This document shows, one piece after another, positions 1 to 7,286 of a DNA stretch of 37,800 nucleotides. Numbering within the stretch: position 1 is the first letter of the stretch; each line of letters begins with the position of its first letter. The position numbers and the translations under genes are program-made. The notes under the pieces were generated by a model, which was not told the origin of the DNA, made no database searches, and saw only the letters and a list, made by a program, of their open reading frames with translations. This DNA is from an uncultured Eubacteriales bacterium (GTDB lineage: Bacteria; Bacillota; Clostridia; Oscillospirales; Oscillospiraceae), in contig ONBX01000019.1 in the NCBI GenBank assembly GCA_900316205.1, positions 1 to 37,800 on the forward strand. Direction: 5' to 3'.

Positions 1-415
1 ATGCACGGGCCGCCGAGGGCGTCGGCCCCTACGGCGTGGGACGGAGGGAGACGCGTAGGGCGGGATGCCCTCATCCCGCCGTCCCACAGGGTGCATAACA
101 AGCGGAGCGATCATGGGATCGCTCCCTACGCGTCCCTTGCCTCCCCCGTTGGGGGAGGTGGTTCCGGGATGCTTGCAGCCCGGAACCGGAAGGGGGTGTC
201 ATCCTGAGGAGGGGGACCCGACGAAGGATCCCGGCGGCTCGGGGCAGGGTATATCGTAGTGCACGAGGAAAACGGGGCCTGCGCCGGGGGCGAGATCCTT
301 CGGCTCGCTTTGCTCGCTCAGGATGATAGGACGTGGACCTCATCCGGCGCTTCGCGCCACCTTCCCCGTGCGCGGGGAAGGCTTTGGACCGCGGGACGTC
401 GACCCTGACGGAAGC
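1..415. repeat. Mosaic of intergenic inverted repeats, no gene seen
   Basis: I see no credible coding sequence here. The stretch is built of nested palindromes: GGCGGGATG/CATCCCGCC around 62-83, GACGCGTAGGG (50-60) with CCCTACGCGTC (124-134), GCGATC (107-112) with GATCGC (117-122), CCTCCCCC-GTT-GGGGGAGG (140-158), a long inverted pair CATCCTGAG...CGAAGGATC / GATCCTTCG...CTCAGGATG (200-325), and a GC-rich hairpin at 360-381. The last, with its CGCTTCGCG lead-in, resembles a second copy near 7151-7196. Such mosaics are typical dispersed intergenic repeats. Short open frames across them (for example 71-343 minus) are low-complexity products of the repeat. Confidence 0.7.
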
Positions 416-454
416 AAAAAGAGGCGCCTTTCCCGAGTGCGGGAAGGCGCCTTC
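416..454 (-). terminator. Rho-independent terminator of the parE-parC-yitT-lipoprotein operon
   Basis: On the minus strand a GAAGGCGCC...GGCGCCTC stem is followed by TTTTTGC, starting about 75 bases after the lipoprotein stop codon. Orientation and T-run fit termination of the minus-strand operon. Confidence 0.85.
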
Positions 455-528
455 TGGGCGGTTTTGTGCGATTGTTTTTGAAAAGCTGATGTAGAAACCC
501 TGTTTCTGTCAGAGGTCAGGATCACGCC

Positions 529-1740
529 TTATTCGATCGCGCCAGGTTCCAGGGCGTCCTGGTCGTCCCCGGAGGGGGACTCGTCCGCAGCGGTGATCTC
601 ACCCTCATTTTCTTCCTCCGGCAAGGGGCGGAGGTCGGAATAGCGGAGCTCTCCGTTACAGGGAGGGTAGGAGGAGATGTCCCAGCGGTAGAGGGTCCAC
701 ATGGTCTCGTCCGGGAGAAGGAAGCCCTGATCCATGCCCAGAGTCATGCAGGCGGACACGTCCACATGATAGCTTTTTCCGCCTAGCTGGATGATGTTCC
801 AGCAGCAGTTGCGCCAGTTCCGCTGGCCGTAGACGATCTGGCAGGGGACGTCCAGCTGCTGGCAGAGCTCCACATAGGCCAGGGCAAGGCCCTCGCTGTT
901 GGCCTCGCCTCCGATGAGGGCAGCATAAATATCGTTGGAAGCGGAATCGGAATAGGAGGAATGCTCCAGGAGATATTCGCAGGCCAGCAGTGCGCGCTCG
1001 ACGCTGTCCTCCGGGATGGGCTCCGCCTGGGCAAAGGGATCCAGCGCCTGCAGCTCTTCGCGGCGCTGCTCCAGGTCCTCGGGGCTGAGATTGTAGTTGA
1101 AGTTGATCTCATAGAGCCGCTGGGAGCCGGTGCCGCTGAGCATGTTGACGGTGACCCGGGGCTCCCGGGGTTCAGCGATGGGATATTCCCGGTAGACCTT
1201 GCCTGCCAGGTTCTCCACATCCTCCGCGGTCATGGAGCTGCGGCCGATGAGCACCACAAGGCGGCCGTCTCCCCGGGCGATGGCCTGGCGCAGCTGCTCA
1301 GCCAGACCCGTGGTGAGCTGGAGGCGGACAATGCTGTCCGGATCCTCGCCGGCTTCGTTGTAGCTGATGGTGAAGCGGGCCTCATAGTGGTTCACCAGCT
1401 TGGAAACGTCATAGGAGATGTTGGCCACACAGTAGGCAAAGAAGGCGTCCTGGGTACGGACCTGCCAGCAGGCGCTGGCGATATCGGCGTTGATATCGCC
1501 CTCATAGGCGGCATCGAAGACGATGCGTCCGTCTGAGGCCTGCTCGTTCAGAAGCCCTGAGAGAAACTGGCGAAGCTCCGCCAGATCCCGGACGGTGACG
1601 CTGTCCTCCGCGGGAGGCTCGGGGGCGGGGATCTCATAGTCCGTCACGGAGAGATAGTCCCGGTCAAAGAGATTGCCGCAGCCGCAGAGCATGAGACAGA
1701 AGGCCGCGAGCAGCAGCGCGGCGGCAGCCTTTGCTTTCAT
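529..1740 (-). CDS. Lipoprotein with degenerate transglutaminase-like domain
   Basis: The 403-residue protein begins with a lipoprotein signal peptide (hydrophobic 4-18, lipobox LCGC, acylated Cys21), so it should sit on the outer face of the membrane. Residues 245-355 resemble the bacterial transglutaminase-like fold, including an 'SEGLALAY' helix, 'WNII' and 'YHVD' segments. Aligned by eye to the usual G-x-C-x-G-x-A / HAWN / HVD pattern, the catalytic Cys is Ser282 and the His is Cys312, while Asp327 remains, so catalysis is doubtful. The middle region is unrecognised. The C-terminal tail is acidic. The ATG at 1740 is preferred over the GTG three bases upstream because GGAGG lies 7 bases before it. 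It overlaps the yitT stop by one base, as last gene of the operon. Specific role unknown. Confidence 0.75.
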   Translation of the reverse strand: MKAKAAAALLLAAFCLMLCGCGNLFDRDYLSVTDYEIPAPEPPAEDSVTVRDLAELRQFLSGLLNEQASDGRIVFDAAYEGDINADIASACWQVRTQDAFFAYCVANISYDVSKLVNHYEARFTISYNEAGEDPDSIVRLQLTTGLAEQLRQAIARGDGRLVVLIGRSSMTAEDVENLAGKVYREYPIAEPREPRVTVNMLSGTGSQRLYEINFNYNLSPEDLEQRREELQALDPFAQAEPIPEDSVERALLACEYLLEHSSYSDSASNDIYAALIGGEANSEGLALAYVELCQQLDVPCQIVYGQRNWRNCCWNIIQLGGKSYHVDVSACMTLGMDQGFLLPDETMWTLYRWDISSYPPCNGELRYSDLRPLPEEENEGEITAADESPSGDDQDALEPGAIE

Positions 1741-2627
1741 CACCGGACCTCCGCGATGTTCTCAAAGCCCCGGCCAAAGACGTTCTTGGCATCGGTGACG
1801 ATGACAAAAGCGTCCTTGTCCAGGTCCTGTATGGTGCGGCGCAGCTCGGGGATCTGGTTGCGCTTGATGACGCAGAGAATCACGTGCTTCTTCTTGCCGG
1901 AATAGGCCCCTTCGCCCTCCAGAATGGTGACGCCCCGGTGCACCTGGCCGAAGGTCAGCTCCCGGGTGATGGCCTCGCTCTTCTCGCTGATGATCTGCAC
2001 GGTGCAGGAGTTGTCCAGGCCGTAGAGCACCAGGTCCACCACCTTGGTGACCACATACATGGCAATGATGGAATACATGGCGCTTTCATAGTTCTTGATG
2101 GCCAGAGCGTAGAAAAAGATGATGGCCGCGTCCAGGATCAGCACGATGGTGCCGAAGTTCAGCTGGCTGAAGCGCTGACGCAGGAGCTTTGCCACAATGT
2201 CGATGCCGCCGGTGGTGGCGCCGTAGAAGTAGATCATGCCGAGGGAGAGACCCTTGAGCACACCGCCGATGATGCTGGCCAGCATGGGGTCCCGGGTGAG
2301 GACCAGGTCCGTCAGGGCGAAGAGGTCCACAAAGGCGGAGGACAGACCCATGCCCAGCAGGGAACCAAGCAGAAAGTCCAGCCCGAAGTGACGCCAGGCA
2401 ACGAGGAAAAGGGGAATGTTCATCACGATCACCATGACGCCGATGGGCCAGTGGGTGAAGGTGTTGACGATCATGGCGATGCCGGTGACGCCGCCGGCGA
2501 CGATGTTGTTGGGAAAGAGAAAGGCCTGAAAGACAAAGCCGTAGAGTAAAGAGCCCAGCACGATCAGAAGTACCTTCCAGATACGCTTCCAGACCTGGGT
2601 GCGGATGACGTTTTTCAGATCCTTCAT
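1740..2627 (-). CDS. YitT family membrane protein (DUF161 + DUF2179)
   Basis: A 295-residue integral membrane protein. The N-terminal part (about 15-200) holds five to six hydrophobic helices with the family's 'NNIVAGGVTGIA' segment near residues 40-51. The last 75 residues form the soluble DUF2179 domain ('GVTILEGEGAYSG', 'VIKRNQIPEL'). YitT proteins are widespread in Firmicutes, often in several paralogs, and their substrate is not established. The start is supported by GGAGG 8 bases upstream, lying in the end of parC. Only three bases separate it from parC, and the next gene starts inside its stop codon, so it is co-transcribed with both. There is nothing here to define a function beyond membrane localisation. 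Confidence 0.9.
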   Translation of the reverse strand: MKDLKNVIRTQVWKRIWKVLLIVLGSLLYGFVFQAFLFPNNIVAGGVTGIAMIVNTFTHWPIGVMVIVMNIPLFLVAWRHFGLDFLLGSLLGMGLSSAFVDLFALTDLVLTRDPMLASIIGGVLKGLSLGMIYFYGATTGGIDIVAKLLRQRFSQLNFGTIVLILDAAIIFFYALAIKNYESAMYSIIAMYVVTKVVDLVLYGLDNSCTVQIISEKSEAITRELTFGQVHRGVTILEGEGAYSGKKKHVILCVIKRNQIPELRRTIQDLDKDAFVIVTDAKNVFGRGFENIAEVR

Positions 2628-2630
2628 GGT

Positions 2631-4871
2631 TCAGTCCTCCATCAGAGTCATCTGTTCCTCGCCCCGGTCCTCCGGCTTGAGAAGAGCGCCGGCGGCTGGA
2701 AGGGAGCGGACACGGTAGCGCTTCACATCCTGAATGGGCGTATCCTGCAGGAAGGCGGCCCGGACCAGGACCTTGCCCTTCTTCAGGGCGATCACACCCA
2801 CGCCCTGGGTGCTGCGGCTGGTCTTGGCCTGGAGCAGGGAGCTGTGGAAGATGAGGCAGCGGCCGTCGCTGGCCTCGGCGGCGATGTCTGCCTCCTCCTT
2901 CAAAAGCAGCACGGAGCGCAGCGGACTCTTGTCCGAGTAGGCACCCACCAGCTTCTTGCGGTTGGTCTTGGTCTCGTAGGCGGAAAGCTCCACCCGGGCG
3001 CATTTGCCGTTTTCAAAGAAGAGCAGCAGGTGGGCCCGGTAGTCTCCCGGGTCCAGCATGGCCAGGACCGATTCGCCCTCGTCCATCTGCAGGCGCGTGG
3101 GCAGGTAGATGCCCAGAGCCGAAGCCTTGCCGTCCTCAAAGTCCTGGAGGCGGCACTTGTACATCTGCTGCCGGTCGGTGAGGATCAGCAACTCCCGCCG
3201 GTTGGAGCTTTCAAAGCTCTGGCTCAGCGCGTCCCCTTCCTTGTACTTCTGCTCGCCGCTCATGCGCAGGGACTGGGCGGTGATCTTCTTGAAATAGCCC
3301 TCCCGGGACAGGAAGAGGGTGACGGGATAGTCCTCCACGGTCTCGGTCTCGTCAAACTCCTCGATCTCGTCAGCGTAGACGATCTGGCTCCTGCGGGGCG
3401 TGGGGAACTTCTTGTTCACCTGCCGGAGCTCTTCCACGATGATGGAGCGGAGCCGGCGGCGGTTGTTCAGCGTGGCCTCCAGATCCTCGATCTCTTTTTC
3501 CAGATCCTCGGTCTCGGCGGTGCGTTTGAGGATATATTCGCGGTTGATGTTGCGCAGCTTGATCTCCGCCACAAACTCCGCCTGGATCTGGTCGATGCCG
3601 AAGCCCATCATCAGGTTGGGGACCACTTCGCTCTCCAGCTCGGTGTTGCGGATGATGGCGATGGCCTTGTCGATGTCCAGGAGGATCCGCTCCAGACCCT
3701 GGAGCAGATGGAGCTTGTCCTTCTTTTTGGCAAGCTCGTGATAGACCCGGCGGCGGACACAGTCCATGCGCCAGGCGGTCCACTCCTCCAGAATCTCGCC
3801 CACGCCCATGACCCGGGGGTTGCCGCCCACCAGGATGTTGAAGTTGCAGGCAAAGGCGTCCTGCAGGGGGGTGAGTTTGAAGAGCTTCTGCATGAGCTTG
3901 TCCGGATCCACGCCCCGCTTCAGGTCGATGGCCAGGCGCAGACCGCTCAGGTCCGTCTCGTCCCGCATGTCGTTGATCTCGCGGATCTTGCCGGTCTTGA
4001 TGAGCTCGGCCACCTTGTCCAGAATGGCCTCGGAGGTGGTGGTATAGGGAATCTCGTAGATCTCGATGATGTTTTCCTTGCTGAGATAGCGCCAGCGGCC
4101 CCGGAGCTTCACGCTGCCCCGGCCGGTGCGGTAGATATTCTCCATCTCCGCCCGGTCATAGAGGATCTCGCCCCCGGTGGGGAAGTCCGGCGCCGGGAGG
4201 GTGGAGAGCAGATCGTGCTCCGGATCCTTCAAATAGGCGATGGCGGTGTCGCAGACCTCGTTGAGGTTGAAGCCGCAGATGGAGCTTGCCATGCCGGCGG
4301 CGATGCCGGTGTTGTTGGAGACCAGGACGTTGGGAAAGCTGGTGGGCAGCAGGGTCGGTTCCTGCATGCTGCCGTCGTAGTTGTCCACAAAATCCACGGT
4401 GTCCTTGTCGATGTCCCGGAAGAGCTCCGAGCAGATGGCGGAGAGCTTGGCCTCCGTATAGCGCGGGGCGGCGTAGGACATGTCCCGGGAATAGACCTTG
4501 CCGAAGTTGCCCTTGGAATCCACAAAGGGAGTGAGCAGAGCCTCGCAGCCCGCGGAGAGACGGACCATGGTCTCGTAAATGGCGGCGTCGCCGTGGGGGT
4601 TGAGGCGCATGGTCTGGCCCACGATGTTGGCGCTCTTGGTGCGCGCGCCGGTGAGCAGACCCATCTTGAACATGGTGTAGAGGAGCTTGCGGTGAGAGGG
4701 CTTGAAGCCGTCGATCTCCGGGATGGCCCGGGAGACGATCACCGACATGGCATAGGGCATGAAGTTCTGCTCCAAAGTGTCGGTAATGGGCTGCTCCAGC
4801 ACCTCCGGGCGCAGCCCGACTACGTTGGGATTGTCGAATTTTTTCTTTTCCGGTTCTTTTTTCTTAGCCAT
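2631..4871 (-). CDS. parC: Type IIA DNA topoisomerase subunit A (ParC/GyrA-like)
   Basis: This 746-residue breakage-reunion subunit cuts and rejoins DNA with the ParE-like ATPase encoded upstream. The winged-helix region carries the catalytic tyrosine in AAPRYTE (Tyr138) and the quinolone region HGDAAIYE (93-100). A coiled tower region follows at about 380-480, and a short C-terminal domain fills the last 200 residues. I see no GyrA box (QRRGGKG), which argues for a decatenating topo IV-like enzyme rather than gyrase. The position equal to E. coli GyrA Ser83 is Ala96 and Asp87 is Glu100. Start ATG with GGAG 8 bases upstream; that ribosome site sits in the loop of a perfect inverted repeat. 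The pair is a second topoisomerase in addition to the gyrase expected elsewhere; the name parC is by analogy. Confidence 0.9.
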   Translation of the reverse strand: MAKKKEPEKKKFDNPNVVGLRPEVLEQPITDTLEQNFMPYAMSVIVSRAIPEIDGFKPSHRKLLYTMFKMGLLTGARTKSANIVGQTMRLNPHGDAAIYETMVRLSAGCEALLTPFVDSKGNFGKVYSRDMSYAAPRYTEAKLSAICSELFRDIDKDTVDFVDNYDGSMQEPTLLPTSFPNVLVSNNTGIAAGMASSICGFNLNEVCDTAIAYLKDPEHDLLSTLPAPDFPTGGEILYDRAEMENIYRTGRGSVKLRGRWRYLSKENIIEIYEIPYTTTSEAILDKVAELIKTGKIREINDMRDETDLSGLRLAIDLKRGVDPDKLMQKLFKLTPLQDAFACNFNILVGGNPRVMGVGEILEEWTAWRMDCVRRRVYHELAKKKDKLHLLQGLERILLDIDKAIAIIRNTELESEVVPNLMMGFGIDQIQAEFVAEIKLRNINREYILKRTAETEDLEKEIEDLEATLNNRRRLRSIIVEELRQVNKKFPTPRRSQIVYADEIEEFDETETVEDYPVTLFLSREGYFKKITAQSLRMSGEQKYKEGDALSQSFESSNRRELLILTDRQQMYKCRLQDFEDGKASALGIYLPTRLQMDEGESVLAMLDPGDYRAHLLLFFENGKCARVELSAYETKTNRKKLVGAYSDKSPLRSVLLLKEEADIAAEASDGRCLIFHSSLLQAKTSRSTQGVGVIALKKGKVLVRAAFLQDTPIQDVKRYRVRSLPAAGALLKPEDRGEEQMTLMED

Positions 4872-4873
4872 GA

Positions 4874-4890
4874 TTTACACTCCGTGTAAA
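4874..4890 (-). promoter_or_regulatory. Hairpin presenting the parC ribosome binding site
   Basis: A perfect 7-base inverted repeat TTTACAC-GGA-GTGTAAA places the GGAG Shine-Dalgarno at the hairpin loop, 8 bases before the parC ATG. Part of the GGAG is in the closing pairs. It may tune parC translation relative to parE. Confidence 0.5.
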
Positions 4891-4918
4891 AGTGAAAAGT
4901 GAAGAGTGAAGAGTGAAG
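4891..4918. repeat. Heptanucleotide tandem repeat AGTGAAR x4
   Basis: Four head-to-tail 7-base units, AGTGAAA followed by three AGTGAAG, lie in the 84-base parE-parC spacer. They are followed by a separate perfect 7-base hairpin GTGCCGC-AAG-GCGGCAC (4928-4944) with no T-run. A second, unrelated heptad array occurs at 9407-9430. Confidence 0.8.
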
Positions 4919-4955
4919 AGCTGTGGTGTGCCGCAAGGCGGCACGGAATCAGATT

Positions 4956-6950
4956 TTACGATAGATCTGCAAGATCTAAATACTGGGCGCCGAATTCGGA
5001 GATGTGGTTCTTGCGGCCCTCCAGGTCGTCTCCCAGCAGAAGATCGAAGACCTGAGCCATGCGCTCGGCGTCCTCGGGCATGACCTTGATGAGTCGGCGG
5101 GTCTCGGGATTCATGGTGGTCATCCACATCATGTCCGGGTCGTTCTCGCCCAAACCTTTGCTGCGGCTGATGCTGGCCTTGGCGCCCTTGAGGCTCTCCA
5201 CGATCTCGGCCTTTTCCCGCTCGGAATAGGCAAACCAGGTCTTGCCCTTGCTGTTGATCTCATAGAGGGGAGATTCCGCGATGTACACGTAGCCCTCCCG
5301 GATCAGGGTGGGCACCAGGCGGTAGAGCATGGTGAGGATCAGGGTGCGGATGTGGTAGCCGTCCACGTCGGCATCGGTGCAGATGATGACCTTGCTCCAG
5401 CGGAGACTGTTCAGGTCGAAGCTGGCAAGCTCCTTGGTGTGCTTGTCCTTCACTTCCACGCCGCAGCCCAGCACCTTCATCAGATCGGTGATGACGTCGC
5501 TCTTGAAGATGCGCACATAGTCGGCCTTCAGGCAGTTGAGGATCTTGCCGCGGACGGGCATGATGCCCTGATATTCCGCGTCCCGGGAGAGCTTCACCGA
5601 GCCCAGAGCCGAGTCGCCCTCCACGATGTAAATCTCCCGCTTCTCCGGGTCCCGGCTGCGGCAGTCCACAAACTTCTGGACCCGGTTGGAGATGTCGATG
5701 GAGCCGGAGAGCTTCTTCTTCATGCCCTGGCGGGCCTTTTCGGCGGTCTCCCGGCTGCGCTTGTTGATGAGGACCTGGTCACTGATCCGGGTGGCCTCGG
5801 GCTTGTTTTCAATGAAATAAACCTCCAGCTGGCTCTTGAGGAACTCCGTCATGGCCTGCTGGATGAAGCGGTTGTTGATGGCCTTCTTGGTCTGGTTTTC
5901 GTAGGAGGTCTGGGTGGAGAAGCAGTTGGTGACCAGCACCAGGCAGTCCTGAATGTCCTGGAACTTGATGGAGCTCTCGTTCTTCTGGTACTTGCCCTGC
6001 TGCTTGAGATAGGCGTCGATGGCGGAGAGAAAGGCGCTCTTCACGGCCTTGTCCGGCGCGCCGCCGTTTTCCAGCCAGGAGGAGTTGTGGTAATACTCCA
6101 GGGCGGTGGTCTTGTTGGAGAAGCAGAAGGCGGCGGAGATCTTCACCTTGTATTCGGGCTTGTCCTCCCGGTCCCGGCCCTTGCGCTCGGCGGAGACAAA
6201 ATAGGGGGCGGTGAGGGGACCCTCGCCGGCCAGCTCCGTCACATAGTCCATGATGCCGTTGGGATAGCAAAAGTCCCGGGTCTCAAACTTGCTGCCCCGC
6301 TGCAGGCGCAGCCGGAAGGTGACGCCGGCGTTCACCACCGCCTGGCGGTGGAGCACGTCGTCAAAATACGCCTCGGGGATGTTGATGTCCGTGAAGACCT
6401 CCAGATCCGGCAGCCAGCGGATGGTGGTGCCGGTCTTCTTCCGGTCGGCGGGCTCGATCTTCAGCTCCTGACCCTTTTTGCCCTGGACCTTGCCCTTCTT
6501 GAAATGAAGAGAATACTTGTTCCCGTCCCGCCAGACGGTGACGTCCATATACGCGGAGGCGTACTGGGTGGCGCAGGAACCCAGGCCGTTGAGACCCAGG
6601 GAATATTCATAGTCCCCGCCGTCGTCGTTTTTGTACTTGCCGCCGGCGTAGAGCTCGCAGAAGACCAGCTCCCAGTTGTAGCGCTTCTCGGTGGGGTTCC
6701 AGTCCAGGGGACAGCCCCGGCCGAAGTCCTCCACTTCGATGGACTTGTCCTCGTAATAGGTGAGGGTGATGAGATTGCCGTGGCCCTCCCGGGCTTCGTC
6801 GATGGAGTTGGAGAGGATCTCGAATACGGCGTGCTCGCAGCCATCCAGCCCGTCAGACCCGAAGATGACCCCCGGGCGCTTGCGGACCCGGTCCGCTCCC
6901 TTCAGCTGGGAGATGCTGTCGTTGCCGTATTGCTCGTTTGTCTTTGCCAT
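4956..6950 (-). CDS. parE: Type IIA DNA topoisomerase subunit B (ParE/GyrB-like ATPase)
   Basis: This 664-residue ATPase subunit powers strand passage with the ParC-like partner encoded 84 bases downstream. The GHKL ATPase domain shows 'RKRPGVIFGS', 'EILSNSIDEA' (catalytic Glu and Mg-binding Asn), 'EDFGRGCP' and 'GLNGLGS', where most family members have GLHGVG. The TOPRIM domain has EGDSA and TDADVDGYHIRT, the metal-binding acidic residues, plus RGKILN. The protein is of usual length. I chose the ATG at 6950 (MAKTNEQYGND) over one 42 bases upstream because AAGGA lies about 9 bases before it and homology begins there. A TATAAT at 6982-6987 is a likely -10 for the whole operon. Divergent details mark it as the second, non-gyrase pair; the symbol is by analogy. 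Confidence 0.88.
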   Translation of the reverse strand: MAKTNEQYGNDSISQLKGADRVRKRPGVIFGSDGLDGCEHAVFEILSNSIDEAREGHGNLITLTYYEDKSIEVEDFGRGCPLDWNPTEKRYNWELVFCELYAGGKYKNDDGGDYEYSLGLNGLGSCATQYASAYMDVTVWRDGNKYSLHFKKGKVQGKKGQELKIEPADRKKTGTTIRWLPDLEVFTDINIPEAYFDDVLHRQAVVNAGVTFRLRLQRGSKFETRDFCYPNGIMDYVTELAGEGPLTAPYFVSAERKGRDREDKPEYKVKISAAFCFSNKTTALEYYHNSSWLENGGAPDKAVKSAFLSAIDAYLKQQGKYQKNESSIKFQDIQDCLVLVTNCFSTQTSYENQTKKAINNRFIQQAMTEFLKSQLEVYFIENKPEATRISDQVLINKRSRETAEKARQGMKKKLSGSIDISNRVQKFVDCRSRDPEKREIYIVEGDSALGSVKLSRDAEYQGIMPVRGKILNCLKADYVRIFKSDVITDLMKVLGCGVEVKDKHTKELASFDLNSLRWSKVIICTDADVDGYHIRTLILTMLYRLVPTLIREGYVYIAESPLYEINSKGKTWFAYSEREKAEIVESLKGAKASISRSKGLGENDPDMMWMTTMNPETRRLIKVMPEDAERMAQVFDLLLGDDLEGRKNHISEFGAQYLDLADLS

Positions 6951-6981
6951 AAAGTCAATTCCTTTGTTCCATAAAATGCCT

Positions 6982-6987
6982 ATTATA
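6982..6987 (-). promoter_or_regulatory. Probable -10 element of the parE operon
   Basis: A perfect TATAAT on the minus strand lies about 30 bases before the parE start codon. No good -35 hexamer is present at 17 bases, so only the -10 is called. Confidence 0.45.
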
Positions 6988-7150
6988 ACCAATATATTTT
7001 ACCACAAGGCCTTGGGAAAATCAAGATATTGTGGTGAGCCGCGCAGAATCTGTGCCTGCACATGAAAGCGCGTTTCCTGGCTCGCCCCGCCGTGAGGCAG
7101 GGGAGAGCTGGCGCGACAGCGCCTGAGAGGGGAACAAACAGGTCCAGCGG

Positions 7151-7196
7151 CCCCTCTCCGTCGCTTCGCGACACCTCTCCCCGTTGCGGGGAGAGG
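7151..7196. repeat. Copy of dispersed palindromic intergenic repeat
   Basis: The block CCTCTCCG-TCGCTTCGCGA followed by a perfect 10-base hairpin CCTCTCCCCG-TTG-CGGGGAGAGG has the same layout as 338-381. The stretch between the parE start and the pfkA terminator (6988-7225) holds this repeat and more GC-rich palindromic sequence (around 7064-7135), but no gene that I can support. Confidence 0.7.
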
Positions 7197-7225
7197 CAAG
7201 AGAGCGGCTTCATTCTGTCGACAAA

Positions 7226-7271
7226 GAAAAACTCCGCAGAGACGCATCTACTGTGCTTCTGCGGAGTTTTT
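7226..7271 (-). terminator. Terminator of pfkA
   Basis: A 14-base inverted repeat AAAAACTCCGCAGA / TCTGCGGAGTTTTT begins 16 bases after the pfkA stop. On the minus strand the stem ends in a T-run. It is symmetrical and could act in both directions. Confidence 0.9.
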
Positions 7272-7286
7272 GTGTTTCGGTATCGA

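Noticed and set aside
71-343. Possible small gene on the minus strand in the first 350 bases
   Set aside because: It is a translation of inverted intergenic repeats; composition is Arg/Pro/Ser rich and no ribosome site is present.
2844-4889. A 681-residue open frame on the plus strand opposite parC, and similar long frames opposite parE, galE, rsh and the P-type ATPase
   Set aside because: High-GC antisense frames with repetitive Leu/Val/Gly/Asp/His composition, no ribosome sites and no recognisable family; the opposite strand carries well-conserved genes.
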